Part shown: piece after piece, positions 22,504 to 32,615 of the stretch
How the letters are laid out: every line of letters begins with the position of its first letter
How positions within the stretch are numbered: the first letter of the stretch is position 1
Source of the DNA: Clostridiales bacterium
Lineage (GTDB): Bacteria; Bacillota; Clostridia; Christensenellales; Borkfalkiaceae
Assembly: GCA_015069425.1 (NCBI GenBank)
Contig: SVIP01000002.1
Coordinates: 166,048 to 230,047, forward strand
Direction: 5' to 3'
DNA: 64,000 nt
Position numbers and translations under genes: made by a program
The notes under the pieces: generated by a model
Seen by the model: only the letters and a program-made list of their open reading frames with translations
The model's database searches: none
Told to the model about the DNA's origin: nothing

Positions 22504-24507
22504 CTACCCTTCAATTTTATTAGCCCATGCGTTTATATATTTTAAGTCGTTAGCAGTATAATCTACTTTATACCACTTTCCCTCAACTTCATAAACGTAC
22601 AAGCCTTCGCTTTGCGCTTTATAATCGTTTACTGCGTCTTTAGAAACTTCTGCAATTGAGCGTGTTTGTGCATCAGAGAAGTACTTAACATCGCCAATTT
22701 CAACGTACGCTTTTGCAGTGAATTTATCGTTAGCGTGTTGATCTTGTAAATCCTTTAATACTGCAGTATACATTGTCTTTTCTTCGTTGAACCAGTTTTG
22801 ACAAGGAATATCTAAGTTCTTATTCTCTTCGTTAGTAAGAAGTATACCGTATTTAACTTCTACACCTAAACCACCAAGCACCGCCTTATCATCTGCGCTA
22901 ATTTCAGCAGCAAATCTTAAACCTTGCGTGCCATTTGTCTTTACAGACGCACCCTTAATGTGTAAGTCAACAAATATTGCCTCTAAGGTTACGCTTTCTT
23001 GAACGCTTGCAATACTAAAGTCTTTACTCTTATAAACGTTTGTTTCGTCGCTATCCGTATAATTCCAACCGATAAAGATTTCTCCTGCTTTCGTTGGAGC
23101 GGTAGGAGTGAACGCACCGCCTTGTTGAACGGGGTTTACAGTTGAAACACCGTCAACGATAGTTGTTACTGCTAAACTTTGAATAGCCGTGTAGCTTCCT
23201 TGACCGTTAAACGAAACGTTTGAAACTTGCCAATAACCGCCCTCTAAACCAGAATTATCAAAAATCTTGAACGCAATCTTACCATTAAAGTCAACGTTAT
23301 TGTAAACTGCTATTCTAGAGTTACCGTTATAAGAACAAATTAATTCTACCTTCCCGCCAGCATAACCGACTACTTGATGAGTAATACCAATTAAAGCGGC
23401 AGGAGTTTTAGTACAATAATATACACCTAAGCTAGCACCAGCAGTAGCATCTGCCTCTTGAGCACCTCTTCTATTAAGCTTTATCTCTTTACCTGTTGAT
23501 AAGTCGCCCGACTCGTCAACGCCAAGAACTAAACCCCACTTGTGATCATCGGTTTCAGCGGCAAAACGTCTTTCTGTATAGGTCAAACTGAACACTTCTT
23601 CGCCTTCTGCTATACCATTATCGTAAACGAAGAAATTAGAAAGAATATATTCGTTTTCTACATTAACATCACAAAGCTTAGCGCTACTAGGTGCTACAAA
23701 TGAAAAACAAGCTGGATCCCCTAAAATTGTGCAGTCGGTACTTTGTACTATCGTGTCGTTAATCTTTACGTTTTTGAAACTAACGGCAGCCGCTTTAGTC
23801 TTACTTTGTGAAAATTGAACGCAACCATCTGCAACACCTTGTTTGTGCAAAGTTACCGTCGTATCAGGATTTACAGGTAAAGCGTCTGCTGATTTAGAAC
23901 AGTATAGTTTAAGAACATCATTGGTTACTTCAAGTTTTATATTTGCAGAATGTAGCGTTGCCCCTTTACTAGTATAAAAGTCATATATGCAAGCCCAATA
24001 TGTTGTTCCCAACAAAGCATATCCGAAGTCTATACCACCATCTACTAGAGTTCTTGGATAAAAAGATCTGGTTCTATCAAAAACATATATCTTATTTCCA
24101 GAAAAACCAATATACAAAGTATTATCGTCTGCAGTACCATAATACTCTAAAGTAGCTGATAGCGGAACAGCTGTGCTCTTTGCCGCACCAAGTGCAACAA
24201 CCCTTTGCAATGGATCATAACTTGCTAAACCTGTGGTATCTGTTTGAAACTTAAAACTTACCGAATAACTACCGCTATATTCTTTATTTGTTATAACGGT
24301 TGTTGCGTAGTCTTTCCCGCCAGGAACAAATTTCATTGTTTCTGGTTCAACTACCGACAAGTTTTGCTCCCAGTCGGTTTTATTAAAATCGCTAGACGTT
24401 ATGTTTTGTATGCCACCGTCTGCTACTACAGTAACAAGTGAGCCAAACAAAACGGAAACGGCTAAAACGAGTGATAATAAAACACTAGTTAAAAACCTTC
24501 TTCTCAT
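22504..24507 (-). CDS. secreted modular surface protein with InlB-type repeat
   Basis: A 667-aa exported protein. A signal peptide covers about 1-29 (RRRFLTSVLLSLVLAVSVLFG, ending VVADG). Two beta-rich, concanavalin-like domains follow (about 40-240 and 270-460). A Listeria-Bacteroides (InlB B, Flg_new) repeat lies near 465-520 with GEIFIGWNYTDSDETN, and a C-terminal domain near 525-667 includes KTNGTQGLRFAAEIS. No sortase motif or C-terminal membrane anchor is visible. The second domain shares near-identical DNA with the 989-aa membrane-anchored protein in the same operon. A glycan-binding or substrate-capture role is inferred only from context. Confidence 0.8.
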   Translation of the reverse strand: MRRRFLTSVLLSLVLAVSVLFGSLVTVVADGGIQNITSSDFNKTDWEQNLSVVEPETMKFVPGGKDYATTVITNKEYSGSYSVSFKFQTDTTGLASYDPLQRVVALGAAKSTAVPLSATLEYYGTADDNTLYIGFSGNKIYVFDRTRSFYPRTLVDGGIDFGYALLGTTYWACIYDFYTSKGATLHSANIKLEVTNDVLKLYCSKSADALPVNPDTTVTLHKQGVADGCVQFSQSKTKAAAVSFKNVKINDTIVQSTDCTILGDPACFSFVAPSSAKLCDVNVENEYILSNFFVYDNGIAEGEEVFSLTYTERRFAAETDDHKWGLVLGVDESGDLSTGKEIKLNRRGAQEADATAGASLGVYYCTKTPAALIGITHQVVGYAGGKVELICSYNGNSRIAVYNNVDFNGKIAFKIFDNSGLEGGYWQVSNVSFNGQGSYTAIQSLAVTTIVDGVSTVNPVQQGGAFTPTAPTKAGEIFIGWNYTDSDETNVYKSKDFSIASVQESVTLEAIFVDLHIKGASVKTNGTQGLRFAAEISADDKAVLGGLGVEVKYGILLTNEENKNLDIPCQNWFNEEKTMYTAVLKDLQDQHANDKFTAKAYVEIGDVKYFSDAQTRSIAEVSKDAVNDYKAQSEGLYVYEVEGKWYKVDYTANDLKYINAWANKIEG

Positions 24508-24602
24508 TTTTTAGTCCTCCTCTAAAAAATTATTTTTTATTTATTTTTACCGATATACGGAATCGGTTAAAAACATCAATTTTATATAAACAAAATAGAA
24601 CC

Positions 24603-26609
24603 TTATTCAACTTCTATCTCTACAATTTCCATCGTTCTTGCGGGAATAACTAGGGAAAAAGTGTTTTCGGTTGAAGATATTTTATATCCATCGTACTTTG
24701 TGAGTGATTTTACCTTTTTTATTTTTTCGCAAACCTTTACTTCGGGAACGATAGTGAAAAACTCGTCATTACTAACCAAAGTGACAATATTTTTATCCTT
24801 TTTCATAAAGGAATTAATTTTGCACTCACAGTAACTTTTCTTTACTATTTTTGGTGCATCGGTTAAATCGTTTAAAAACTTTGCAAGTTTAAGTAAAAAA
24901 GTTTTGTCCCACTCTTTATATCTTAAATCCGCCGTCCAGATTGCACCGTGCTTATCCTCACCGTTAACCTTGCACTCTGCTCTTTTTAACTTTTGATTAA
25001 AAAGTGACTTTAAGTCTTGATTTGCAGATATTTTTATCTCGCCCTCACTTAAAGCGTGTCCGATAATCTCGCTATAAGAAACGCACACGACAAGTCCTTT
25101 AACTTGTTCAAGTTTTTTTCTCTCGTCTTCCTCATAAAACTCAGGAAAAAGAACTAGCAACGGGTTTTTATAACCTGGTAAATCCTCTTCGGTGATAACA
25201 CTAGAAATCTCTAACCCCTTTTTAATCAACTCACTTGAAAGTTTGTTAAAATTGTATTCTCGATTTTCTATGTATCTTTTTACGTCTTCTTTTATATGCT
25301 TTTTAGGATAATACAAGGTATAGCCTAACGGCTTTTCTAAATTAGAGAGCGCCTTTAAGTCGTCTAAGTTCTTAAGCATTGCCCAGTCGTTACTACTTAC
25401 TCCGTCAGATAGGCAAAAGAACGGTGCTTCCGCACACGCTTTCCACTCGCCACCGACAAACACTCTGCAATTGTTTCTGCGATACACGGCTCTTTTTAAT
25501 TCATTGTGACTTTCGTGTATTGCGTTCCACTGTTCTTGGTTATCGTTTATCGGTAGAAGTGATATTTGCTTAAAACTCGGTAAATATGCTTTAAGTAGCA
25601 TTTGCATTAAGTAAAAATCATAATGCACGTATCTCGTTTGTTTTGCCGAAACGTTAAACCCTCCACGTCCCTCTTTTGAAAGTGTTGGATTGGTGGTGGA
25701 TACTTCTTCAACCATTAACGCATAAACGCCCTCTCTATACGACACGTTATAGTCTATCCCGTATCTATAGAACGCCTCGAACGGTTCTCTCGTCCAAAAA
25801 CTATTTATAAACATTATATAGTCTTTGGGATTTATGACCGAATAGAGTTTGTCGTAAAAACCTTTCCACCTATCGTTTGTAAAACACAAAAATTCAAACT
25901 GTAAATTTTCTAAAATATATTTACGGCGAATTTTATACTCTTTCTTTTTATCAAAGGTCGGTTTGAGTTTAGCCTCGTCGAACGCCTTTTTATTGCTTCT
26001 TAGCCAGTCGGTAAACTGAGAAACGGTATCGTCTGAAAAATCACCGTTTTGAATAGACGGGCGAGAACAAGAAATTCCGTCTGCAATCTGCACGCCGTCA
26101 AAACCATAATAATCGATAACTTCTTTTAGTTTTGCAATAAAGTAGTCTTCATAATAACTGCCGTCGCTAAACTTTTTTAAGATATGAATACTATTTTCAT
26201 AAACCTCGGCATTTTGATTTAGACAATAAAGTTCTTTATGTTCTTTGCAAAAATTTGTGGCAATTTTATTTCCGTCATCATTAAAATACTCAAAGAAATT
26301 GAATATGCTAAATATGACCTTTACGCCCTTTTCATGCAGTTTTTCTATTAAGCCTTTAAGTTCAAAACTCGTCCAGTTTTGCCTTTTTCTATCCCCGCTT
26401 GCAAAATGCCCAGAATACGAGCAATCACACGGTAATAGGGGGTAATCACCTTTGTCTTTTTTAAAATCATTGACAAAATCTATATGTGAAAACAATATAG
26501 AAACACCTTCGGGCTGTTCGCTTAAGTTTGATAAAAACTCGTTGACGCCAAAGTCTTTTTTTTGATTATCAAATCCTATAAGTTCTATCCAATGCCAGTT
26601 TTTTGCCAT
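24603..26609 (-). CDS. unassigned (beta/alpha)8-barrel-like protein, putative glycosidase
   Basis: A 668-aa protein that I cannot place in a GH family. The N-terminal half has barrel-type sequence: GVKVIFSIFNFFEYFND (about 94-110), a YYGFDGVQIADGISC strand (about 165-180) where the Asp could be a catalytic residue, and YIMFINSFWTREPFEAFYRYG. The middle recalls GH42/Trp-rich TIM-barrel plus GATase-like segments, and the C-terminus is beta-rich, ending in VIPARTMEIVEIE, similar to the terminal domain of many clan GH-A enzymes. No signal peptide is present. It lies 10 bp after the fucosidase gene. The PTLSKEGRGGF loop near 310 looks like a repeat insertion. Confidence 0.6.
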   Translation of the reverse strand: MAKNWHWIELIGFDNQKKDFGVNEFLSNLSEQPEGVSILFSHIDFVNDFKKDKGDYPLLPCDCSYSGHFASGDRKRQNWTSFELKGLIEKLHEKGVKVIFSIFNFFEYFNDDGNKIATNFCKEHKELYCLNQNAEVYENSIHILKKFSDGSYYEDYFIAKLKEVIDYYGFDGVQIADGISCSRPSIQNGDFSDDTVSQFTDWLRSNKKAFDEAKLKPTFDKKKEYKIRRKYILENLQFEFLCFTNDRWKGFYDKLYSVINPKDYIMFINSFWTREPFEAFYRYGIDYNVSYREGVYALMVEEVSTTNPTLSKEGRGGFNVSAKQTRYVHYDFYLMQMLLKAYLPSFKQISLLPINDNQEQWNAIHESHNELKRAVYRRNNCRVFVGGEWKACAEAPFFCLSDGVSSNDWAMLKNLDDLKALSNLEKPLGYTLYYPKKHIKEDVKRYIENREYNFNKLSSELIKKGLEISSVITEEDLPGYKNPLLVLFPEFYEEDERKKLEQVKGLVVCVSYSEIIGHALSEGEIKISANQDLKSLFNQKLKRAECKVNGEDKHGAIWTADLRYKEWDKTFLLKLAKFLNDLTDAPKIVKKSYCECKINSFMKKDKNIVTLVSNDEFFTIVPEVKVCEKIKKVKSLTKYDGYKISSTENTFSLVIPARTMEIVEIEVE

Positions 26610-26619
26610 AATTAATAAA

Positions 26620-27915
26620 TTAATCCTTTAAGTTTACTTCTAAAACCGTGTCTAAATCGTTTGGTAATTTATAGGTAAAGTGTGGGGTTGCGCCCATTGC
26701 GACAAAGGTTGCCTTTTTGTAATATACCGCAGCGAAAGTCTGTTTAGGGACTACTAATTCCGAGCCGTTTTGCATATCTCTAACCGATTCAACCCTTGTC
26801 TTTTCTACTTCTAATAAAGGAATTGCGCCTATTGGGCAGTCAAAAATATGTGCGTAAAGTTTTTTGCCTTTTTGTGTATATTTACCGAACTCAGGTCTCT
26901 CAAACTCTGACGCACCGCAACCGTAAATACTGTCTCCGTAAATTTTCATCCAGTCGCCGATTTCTTCTAAAATCTCAACAACTTCGTCTTGGAATCTTCC
27001 GTTTGCATCAGGGCCAACGTTTATAACGAAGTTACCGTTCTTGCTTACGCAGTCAACGAGTTTATGGATTATCATTTTTGCAGGCTTAAAGTCTTTGTCC
27101 GAACGGTTAAAACCCCAAGTATTGTTTAAGGTAGTTATTACTTCCCACGGAACATGCTCGCCCACTTCGTTTAGCACGCCCTCCTTTGGCACGAACTGCT
27201 CGGGTGATGCAAAATCTCCCGCATAAATAGGCGGATTTTTAGATAAAATTCCGTTGAACGAACAACCGCTTCCGTCAAGTCTGCTGTCAATTAATACGTC
27301 CGGTTGAAGTTTTCTTATCTTCTTTATAAGTTCTTCCGCCTTCCAAACGTCAGCGTTCATTTTGTCGTAAGAATAGTCAAACCAGAAAATGTCTATCTTG
27401 CCGTAGTTAGAGGCAAGCTCAACCATTTGGTTGTGCATATATTCTATGTAGTTGTCTAAATTAATTTTTTCGTCCTTATAGTCAGGGTTACCACGCATTG
27501 GGTGGATTAAATCGTCGTATTTTGGATAGTCGGGGTGGTGCCAGTCTAAAAGTGAATAGTAAATACCTATTCTTATGCCTTCCGCCCTAAACGCATCTAC
27601 GTACTCTCTAATAAAATCTCTTCCCGCTGCCGTTGCCGTCGTTTTATAGTCTGTATATTTACTATCAAAAAGACAGAAACCGTCGTGGTGTTTTGCCGTT
27701 AAAATTGCATACTTGACGCCCGCTTTCTTTGCGAGTTTAGCCCATCTTGTCGCATCAAAATCTTTAGGGTTAAATTCGTCAACGTACTTTTGATATTCTT
27801 CGTTGGTCATTTTCTCTACGCTCTTAACCCACTCGCCTCTTGCGGGAATTGCGTAAGCGCCCCAGTGTATAAACATACCGAAACGGGCTTCTTCATACCA
27901 ATCTGTTCTTTTCAT
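26620..27915 (-). CDS. GH29 alpha-L-fucosidase
   Basis: A 431-aa cytoplasmic enzyme that releases terminal alpha-fucose with retention. The signature runs from the N-terminus: DWYEEARFGMFIHWGAYAIP, KYAILTAKHHDGFCLFDS, GIYYSLLDWHHPDY, and the nucleophile D180 in KIDIFWFDYSYD. DVLIDSRL follows the catalytic strand. It overlaps the GH20 gene by 4 bp. No signal peptide is present, so it acts on imported fucosylated oligosaccharides. The typical C-terminal beta-sandwich is short but present. Confidence 0.95.
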   Translation of the reverse strand: MKRTDWYEEARFGMFIHWGAYAIPARGEWVKSVEKMTNEEYQKYVDEFNPKDFDATRWAKLAKKAGVKYAILTAKHHDGFCLFDSKYTDYKTTATAAGRDFIREYVDAFRAEGIRIGIYYSLLDWHHPDYPKYDDLIHPMRGNPDYKDEKINLDNYIEYMHNQMVELASNYGKIDIFWFDYSYDKMNADVWKAEELIKKIRKLQPDVLIDSRLDGSGCSFNGILSKNPPIYAGDFASPEQFVPKEGVLNEVGEHVPWEVITTLNNTWGFNRSDKDFKPAKMIIHKLVDCVSKNGNFVINVGPDANGRFQDEVVEILEEIGDWMKIYGDSIYGCGASEFERPEFGKYTQKGKKLYAHIFDCPIGAIPLLEVEKTRVESVRDMQNGSELVVPKQTFAAVYYKKATFVAMGATPHFTYKLPNDLDTVLEVNLKD

Positions 27916-29636
27916 CGCATTTTACCTTCCTTTTTAAGTTTACTCTCTGATATAAATCCCCAAAGCGTTGTGTCCACCATGGGTAAATTTTGTTCTTTTC
28001 TGATTTGATTACGAAGTTCTTGCAACACTGTTATGTATCCTTTTATCGCCCTAACTTCTCCTAAACCGTTCACGTATAAGGTTGTTAAATAAGTCATGGC
28101 TTGTTCCACTTTTTCTAGGTCTTTATTTACCTTGTCGGGGAAGAACTTATCGTAATCGTTAAGCGGTGGTATCCTTGAGTTTAATATATCAAAAATATTT
28201 ACCGCATCTATCTTGTGCGAAATGGTTTGACGAACGAACGCTCTATCTATCTCTTCGCTCTCTTCCATATCTTCACTGTTCCATACCCTATCCGAAAAAT
28301 AGCACAAAATTGGTAGCATTGAATAATCAAAGTGGTTATGCACTCCCCACGCACAGAGTTCGCTACCTATAATTTGGTTTTCTTTGCCGTTTTCCACTTT
28401 GGGGCTAGAAGTTGGCGTCCAAACCTTTAACTTATCCTCCCTAACGAAGTCACACATATAGGTTTCTGGAAAATATGAGTTAATTACCTTAAAGCCTTGG
28501 TCTAAAAATCCTTGCATTGAACAGCCGTCTACTGGCCCTCTATCTTCCATTGCGACACGCCAAAAATGTATGATTATATCTTTATCAAGTTTGGTCGGTT
28601 TGGAAATATCCACTGCGTCGTTAAACATAATGGTCTTTTTCCCCAAACTCTTGACAATTTTATTTATCTTGTTGATAAAATAAATATATATGTCTAAGTC
28701 GGTTTCAAGATTTTCTTGTTTAGCAAGCGCTTTGCAACGCCTACAGTTTTGCCATTCGGGGAATAAACTCGTGTACTCTAAATCGTAAAAATACAATTCG
28801 TCGCCACCGATATGGAAATATTCGCCCTTAAATATCTCGCAAAGTTCTTTAAATATGTTAGTTATAACTTCGTAAGTCTTTTCGCTAGATACGCAAGCAA
28901 CGTATTTACTGATTGGCTTTTCTGTATTTCTTGGCTCTTCTATATCGCAAAATATATCTGGGATTGCTTTTATTAAATAAGAGCAGTGGGCAGGAACGTC
29001 AATTTCAGGTATACTCTCTATTCCGAAACTTTCCGCATAAGAAACGAGTTCTTTTATTTCCTCTTGGGTATAAAGGCGTCTAACCGCTAAGTCGTTAACT
29101 TCGGGATAACATTTCAGTTCATAAGAAAACACTCCGTCCGATAAATGCCAGTGTAAATATCTGTATTTACACAGTCCCATGCTGCGAATATGCATCTTAA
29201 ATTCGTCCATTGGAACAAATCTTCTAGCAACGTCTATAAGTACACCCCTATGCGAATAGTTTGGATAGTCCTTTATGCTCGCACACTTGATATACACCGT
29301 CTTTTTATCTTGTTCTACTGCTGAAATTATGGTCGCAATCGCATTTCTAAGTCCAAACTTGTCGGCATAGAAAATATTGATTATATCTTCTTTTATAACT
29401 ATTTCATAGTACTCTTTTTTATCGCTTGAAATCTTGCTTGCCTTTATTAAAGCCTTGCCTTCTTCTAGCGAAAGTTTAGTTCCCGTCACTCTAAAATAAT
29501 CGTTATAAACGCCCAAAAAAGCATTAACAAAACACCCGTTTTCTACAATATCAATCTCGATTTTGGTCGTACCCACGGGGAAAATAAATTTCCCCTCCGC
29601 CCCTTTATACTCTTTAAGTCTCGGTAATACTTGCAT
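27912..29636 (-). CDS. GH20 beta-N-acetylhexosaminidase
   Basis: A 574-aa enzyme cleaving terminal beta-GlcNAc or beta-GalNAc by substrate-assisted catalysis. The GH20b N-domain (about 1-125) precedes the barrel. Motifs: YRYLHWHLSDGVFSYEL, ESIPEIDVPAHCSYL and the catalytic pair D279-E280 in EYFHIGGDELYF. The barrel continues to about 460, with an extended helical tail. The family usually has GDEV; here it is GDEL. It has no signal peptide and is translationally coupled to both neighbours (stop/start overlaps at 29636 and 27912). Confidence 0.94.
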   Translation of the reverse strand: MQVLPRLKEYKGAEGKFIFPVGTTKIEIDIVENGCFVNAFLGVYNDYFRVTGTKLSLEEGKALIKASKISSDKKEYYEIVIKEDIINIFYADKFGLRNAIATIISAVEQDKKTVYIKCASIKDYPNYSHRGVLIDVARRFVPMDEFKMHIRSMGLCKYRYLHWHLSDGVFSYELKCYPEVNDLAVRRLYTQEEIKELVSYAESFGIESIPEIDVPAHCSYLIKAIPDIFCDIEEPRNTEKPISKYVACVSSEKTYEVITNIFKELCEIFKGEYFHIGGDELYFYDLEYTSLFPEWQNCRRCKALAKQENLETDLDIYIYFINKINKIVKSLGKKTIMFNDAVDISKPTKLDKDIIIHFWRVAMEDRGPVDGCSMQGFLDQGFKVINSYFPETYMCDFVREDKLKVWTPTSSPKVENGKENQIIGSELCAWGVHNHFDYSMLPILCYFSDRVWNSEDMEESEEIDRAFVRQTISHKIDAVNIFDILNSRIPPLNDYDKFFPDKVNKDLEKVEQAMTYLTTLYVNGLGEVRAIKGYITVLQELRNQIRKEQNLPMVDTTLWGFISESKLKKEGKMR

Positions 29637-32605
29637 TATTTAATTCCTCTTTTAACCTTCTTTACTACAACAATACTAACTACCACCGCTAAGACAGCCA
29701 CTACTACGGCTATGGCAATTATAACTATTAGCGTTCCTCCGCCATTATTTTGATATTGCAAATCGTTATCCGCTACGTCAAAAGAAATAACTTTCTCTAC
29801 GCTAGGTAAATAATGAGAATATACTCTAATCTTTGCTCTTCCTGCACCATTAATATATAAGTAGCCGTCGATAATGGAAACTTCACCTTCTAAAACTTCG
29901 TAATTAATGGTTAAATATTCAGTTATATAAGTGTTTTCACCTTTTAATTTAGCGTTGATATAAAATGCTTGCGAATCGTTGGTTAAACCCTTAAATAAAT
30001 TTTCATCTACTTCAATAGCATCAATCTTCAATTCACCGATATTTAGTTCGATTTCCTTAAATTTGCTTGCGTCTATTTCAGAAGTTATCTTTAGTTTAAT
30101 TACTCCCGCACCAGTCGTTACTAGTCTATTTTGGCTGTCGATACTAGCACTTCCAGACACTACTTCTACCTTGTAGCCGTGGAAAATATCAAGATTTGGA
30201 ACGGTGTAAATATAGTAATCAAGTTCAATTGGTAATTCAGTGTGTAAAAGGTCAATAGTTTTAGAAATTCCTAAATCCACAACTTCAGGAACTACACTAT
30301 CGTCAATTCTAAAATTACCTTTAACGATTAAATCGTCAAACTTAACGTCGCACTCGTCAACTTTACTTTCTCCACCAACAGTGTAGCCGTCTAACTTAGA
30401 CACGTTAGTAAACATTGAAACGTATCCGTTAAAATCAAATCCGCTATAAACTGCGAACAAGTCGCTAAGGTATGTTCCAACGTCTTTTTCGCCAACTCTA
30501 TGGTAAATAATTCCTCTATAATATTCTAACGTTCCGTCTGATTTAGCAACCAATCTTACCGTCAACGGACAAGTTGGGTCTGCATAACAACCAAATGAAT
30601 CTTTGCCGTAAGTAGTTTTAGCACCATCTGTGTTTTGTGTAACGTAAGTGGGAACAACCACCTCACCGTCTTTATACATTTCCGATTTTTTAACGTTAAT
30701 TAAAAGTGCGCTTGCGCCCTCACCTAAGGGGTTTGCACCAATTTCATCTAAGCCGAAACCAAAGCCGAAAGTGTATTTTTGATTACGAACGCTTTGGTTG
30801 GAATTCTCCACCGTAACGGTAAAGGTTATATCAAACACAACGTCGTTTTTATAATCGTGTGTAAACGGAGTGATTAATCCAACTTGTACGGGGTTTTGAC
30901 CTACCGTATTCTTAAAATGTAGCACGTCGTTTATGCCGATTTCACCAGATTCACCGTTTATAACGAAGAAATCACAAGCATTTCCACCAGTAGTAATATC
31001 TTGTGCGCTATCAAATCCGTTTTTGTATTCAAAGTTGTAGTTTTCACCCTCTTTTATTTGTACGATAAATTCCGCAGATACGCTGTCGTCACCTTTTAGA
31101 GTTGCTTTTACTTTAACTTCGCCAACCTTTAATGCAGTGAGCATATCCCCGTCGATAGTCGCAAATTCGCTACCCTCAACAACCTCGTATTCACACTCAA
31201 CGCCGGTTGATAATTTAACGATATCCCCAACGATTAAGCCGTTATTTTTTTGGTTGTCTAATTTCAATTCTAATTCTCTATCAACTCGTGCAACGTAGTC
31301 GACTGTGAGATTGCTTATTTCCCAATAACCGCCCTCCAAGCCTGAAGAGTTAAAAATCTTGAACGCAACCAAACCGTCAAAGTCAACGCTGTTATATACC
31401 GCTGTGTGAGTTGGGCAAGTCTTATAGTCGTTATAACTTATCTCTACTCTTCCGCCCTTAAACCCTTTAACCGTATAGGTAAAAGGCACTAAAGCCACAG
31501 GCGTTTTAGTACAATGGTGTACACATCTTCCACTAGGAGTGTCCGCTTCTCTAACTCCGTTACGAGCAAACTTGATTTCCGTGCCTGTTGATAAGTCGCC
31601 CGACTCGTCAACGCCAAGAACTAAACCCCACTTGTGGTCATCGGTTTCAGCGGCAAAACGCTTACCCGAAAAGGTTAAACTGAAAGCCTCTTCTCCATTT
31701 TCTAAACCAATTGTACCTAATTTAAATTTTGAAATAATTTTTGCATTAGTATTGTTATCATAAAGAACTGACTTTGTTGCACCGATAAATTCAACTAAAT
31801 TTTCATTGCCTACAACAGTAAAGTCGCTCTCGACAAGCAATTTTCCATTTGCTTGAATATTGCTAACGGTATGACTATTCGTAACGCCACCATGGACAGA
31901 CTTTGCTTGAGAGAATTGTAAATAACCGTCCGCAATCCCCTTTTTATGCAAGGTAATTGAAAGGTCTGCTGTAGCAGAAAAATCCATTGATTTAGAGATA
32001 TAAATATCAAGAGTATCTGCCGACGCACCGCTCTTTACTACTAACTTTACACTCGTTTTACTAAAAGATAGGCTCTTTTCCGTTTGGAAATTATAAATGT
32101 GCTTCCAAAATGGCGAACCTAATTCCATAACGCCACTTCCGCCTTCCTTTTCTTGGTACTTACTCTCTCTATCGAATAGGAAAAGTTTAGTACCATTAAA
32201 TGCTAAGTAAAGGGTGTTTGGATCTGCATTCAAATAAGCAACTTCGTTGTTAAATGGAATTTTAGTCTGTGCTTCAGCGCCTAAAACGACAAGCATTTGC
32301 ATAGGAGTACCGTCCACACCCTCTATTTTGCCGTTTTTAAAGATTACTGAATAACTACCGCTAAAAGTTTCGTTGCTCGTAACGACAGATTCGTAATTAC
32401 TCTTCTCTGAAACGAAACTAAATCCGTCGCCAATATCGTCCGCCTCCCAAGACGCACTTGAAAAGTTTTCCGTATGAACTACGTCACCGAACGAAACGTT
32501 CTCTTTTGAGGCTTTAGCGACGTTAAGCCCTAAAAATCCCGTTATAAAACAAGATAAGCATAAAATTGATAAACAAATAAAACTTAAATATTTTTTATTA
32601 CTCAT
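29636..32605 (-). CDS. large membrane-anchored modular surface protein
   Basis: A 989-aa exported protein. The frame extends to 32653, but the ATG at 32605 has a GGAGGG site and begins MSNKKYLSFICLSILCLSCF, a signal peptide. Beta-rich domains follow: a first concanavalin-like domain (about 35-260), a second (about 270-440), a Big-type immunoglobulin-like segment (about 450-515, VKVKATLKGDDSVSAEFIV), a further lectin-like domain (about 520-755) and Big-like repeats to about 950. The C-terminus is a transmembrane helix (GGGTLIVIIAIAVVVAVLAV) and the basic tail KKVKRGIK. It is probably displayed outside the cell to hold glycans near the ABC importer. It is paralogous to the 667-aa protein. Confidence 0.82.
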   Translation of the reverse strand: MSNKKYLSFICLSILCLSCFITGFLGLNVAKASKENVSFGDVVHTENFSSASWEADDIGDGFSFVSEKSNYESVVTSNETFSGSYSVIFKNGKIEGVDGTPMQMLVVLGAEAQTKIPFNNEVAYLNADPNTLYLAFNGTKLFLFDRESKYQEKEGGSGVMELGSPFWKHIYNFQTEKSLSFSKTSVKLVVKSGASADTLDIYISKSMDFSATADLSITLHKKGIADGYLQFSQAKSVHGGVTNSHTVSNIQANGKLLVESDFTVVGNENLVEFIGATKSVLYDNNTNAKIISKFKLGTIGLENGEEAFSLTFSGKRFAAETDDHKWGLVLGVDESGDLSTGTEIKFARNGVREADTPSGRCVHHCTKTPVALVPFTYTVKGFKGGRVEISYNDYKTCPTHTAVYNSVDFDGLVAFKIFNSSGLEGGYWEISNLTVDYVARVDRELELKLDNQKNNGLIVGDIVKLSTGVECEYEVVEGSEFATIDGDMLTALKVGEVKVKATLKGDDSVSAEFIVQIKEGENYNFEYKNGFDSAQDITTGGNACDFFVINGESGEIGINDVLHFKNTVGQNPVQVGLITPFTHDYKNDVVFDITFTVTVENSNQSVRNQKYTFGFGFGLDEIGANPLGEGASALLINVKKSEMYKDGEVVVPTYVTQNTDGAKTTYGKDSFGCYADPTCPLTVRLVAKSDGTLEYYRGIIYHRVGEKDVGTYLSDLFAVYSGFDFNGYVSMFTNVSKLDGYTVGGESKVDECDVKFDDLIVKGNFRIDDSVVPEVVDLGISKTIDLLHTELPIELDYYIYTVPNLDIFHGYKVEVVSGSASIDSQNRLVTTGAGVIKLKITSEIDASKFKEIELNIGELKIDAIEVDENLFKGLTNDSQAFYINAKLKGENTYITEYLTINYEVLEGEVSIIDGYLYINGAGRAKIRVYSHYLPSVEKVISFDVADNDLQYQNNGGGTLIVIIAIAVVVAVLAVVVSIVVVKKVKRGIK

Positions 32606-32615
32606 TTTTTCCCTC

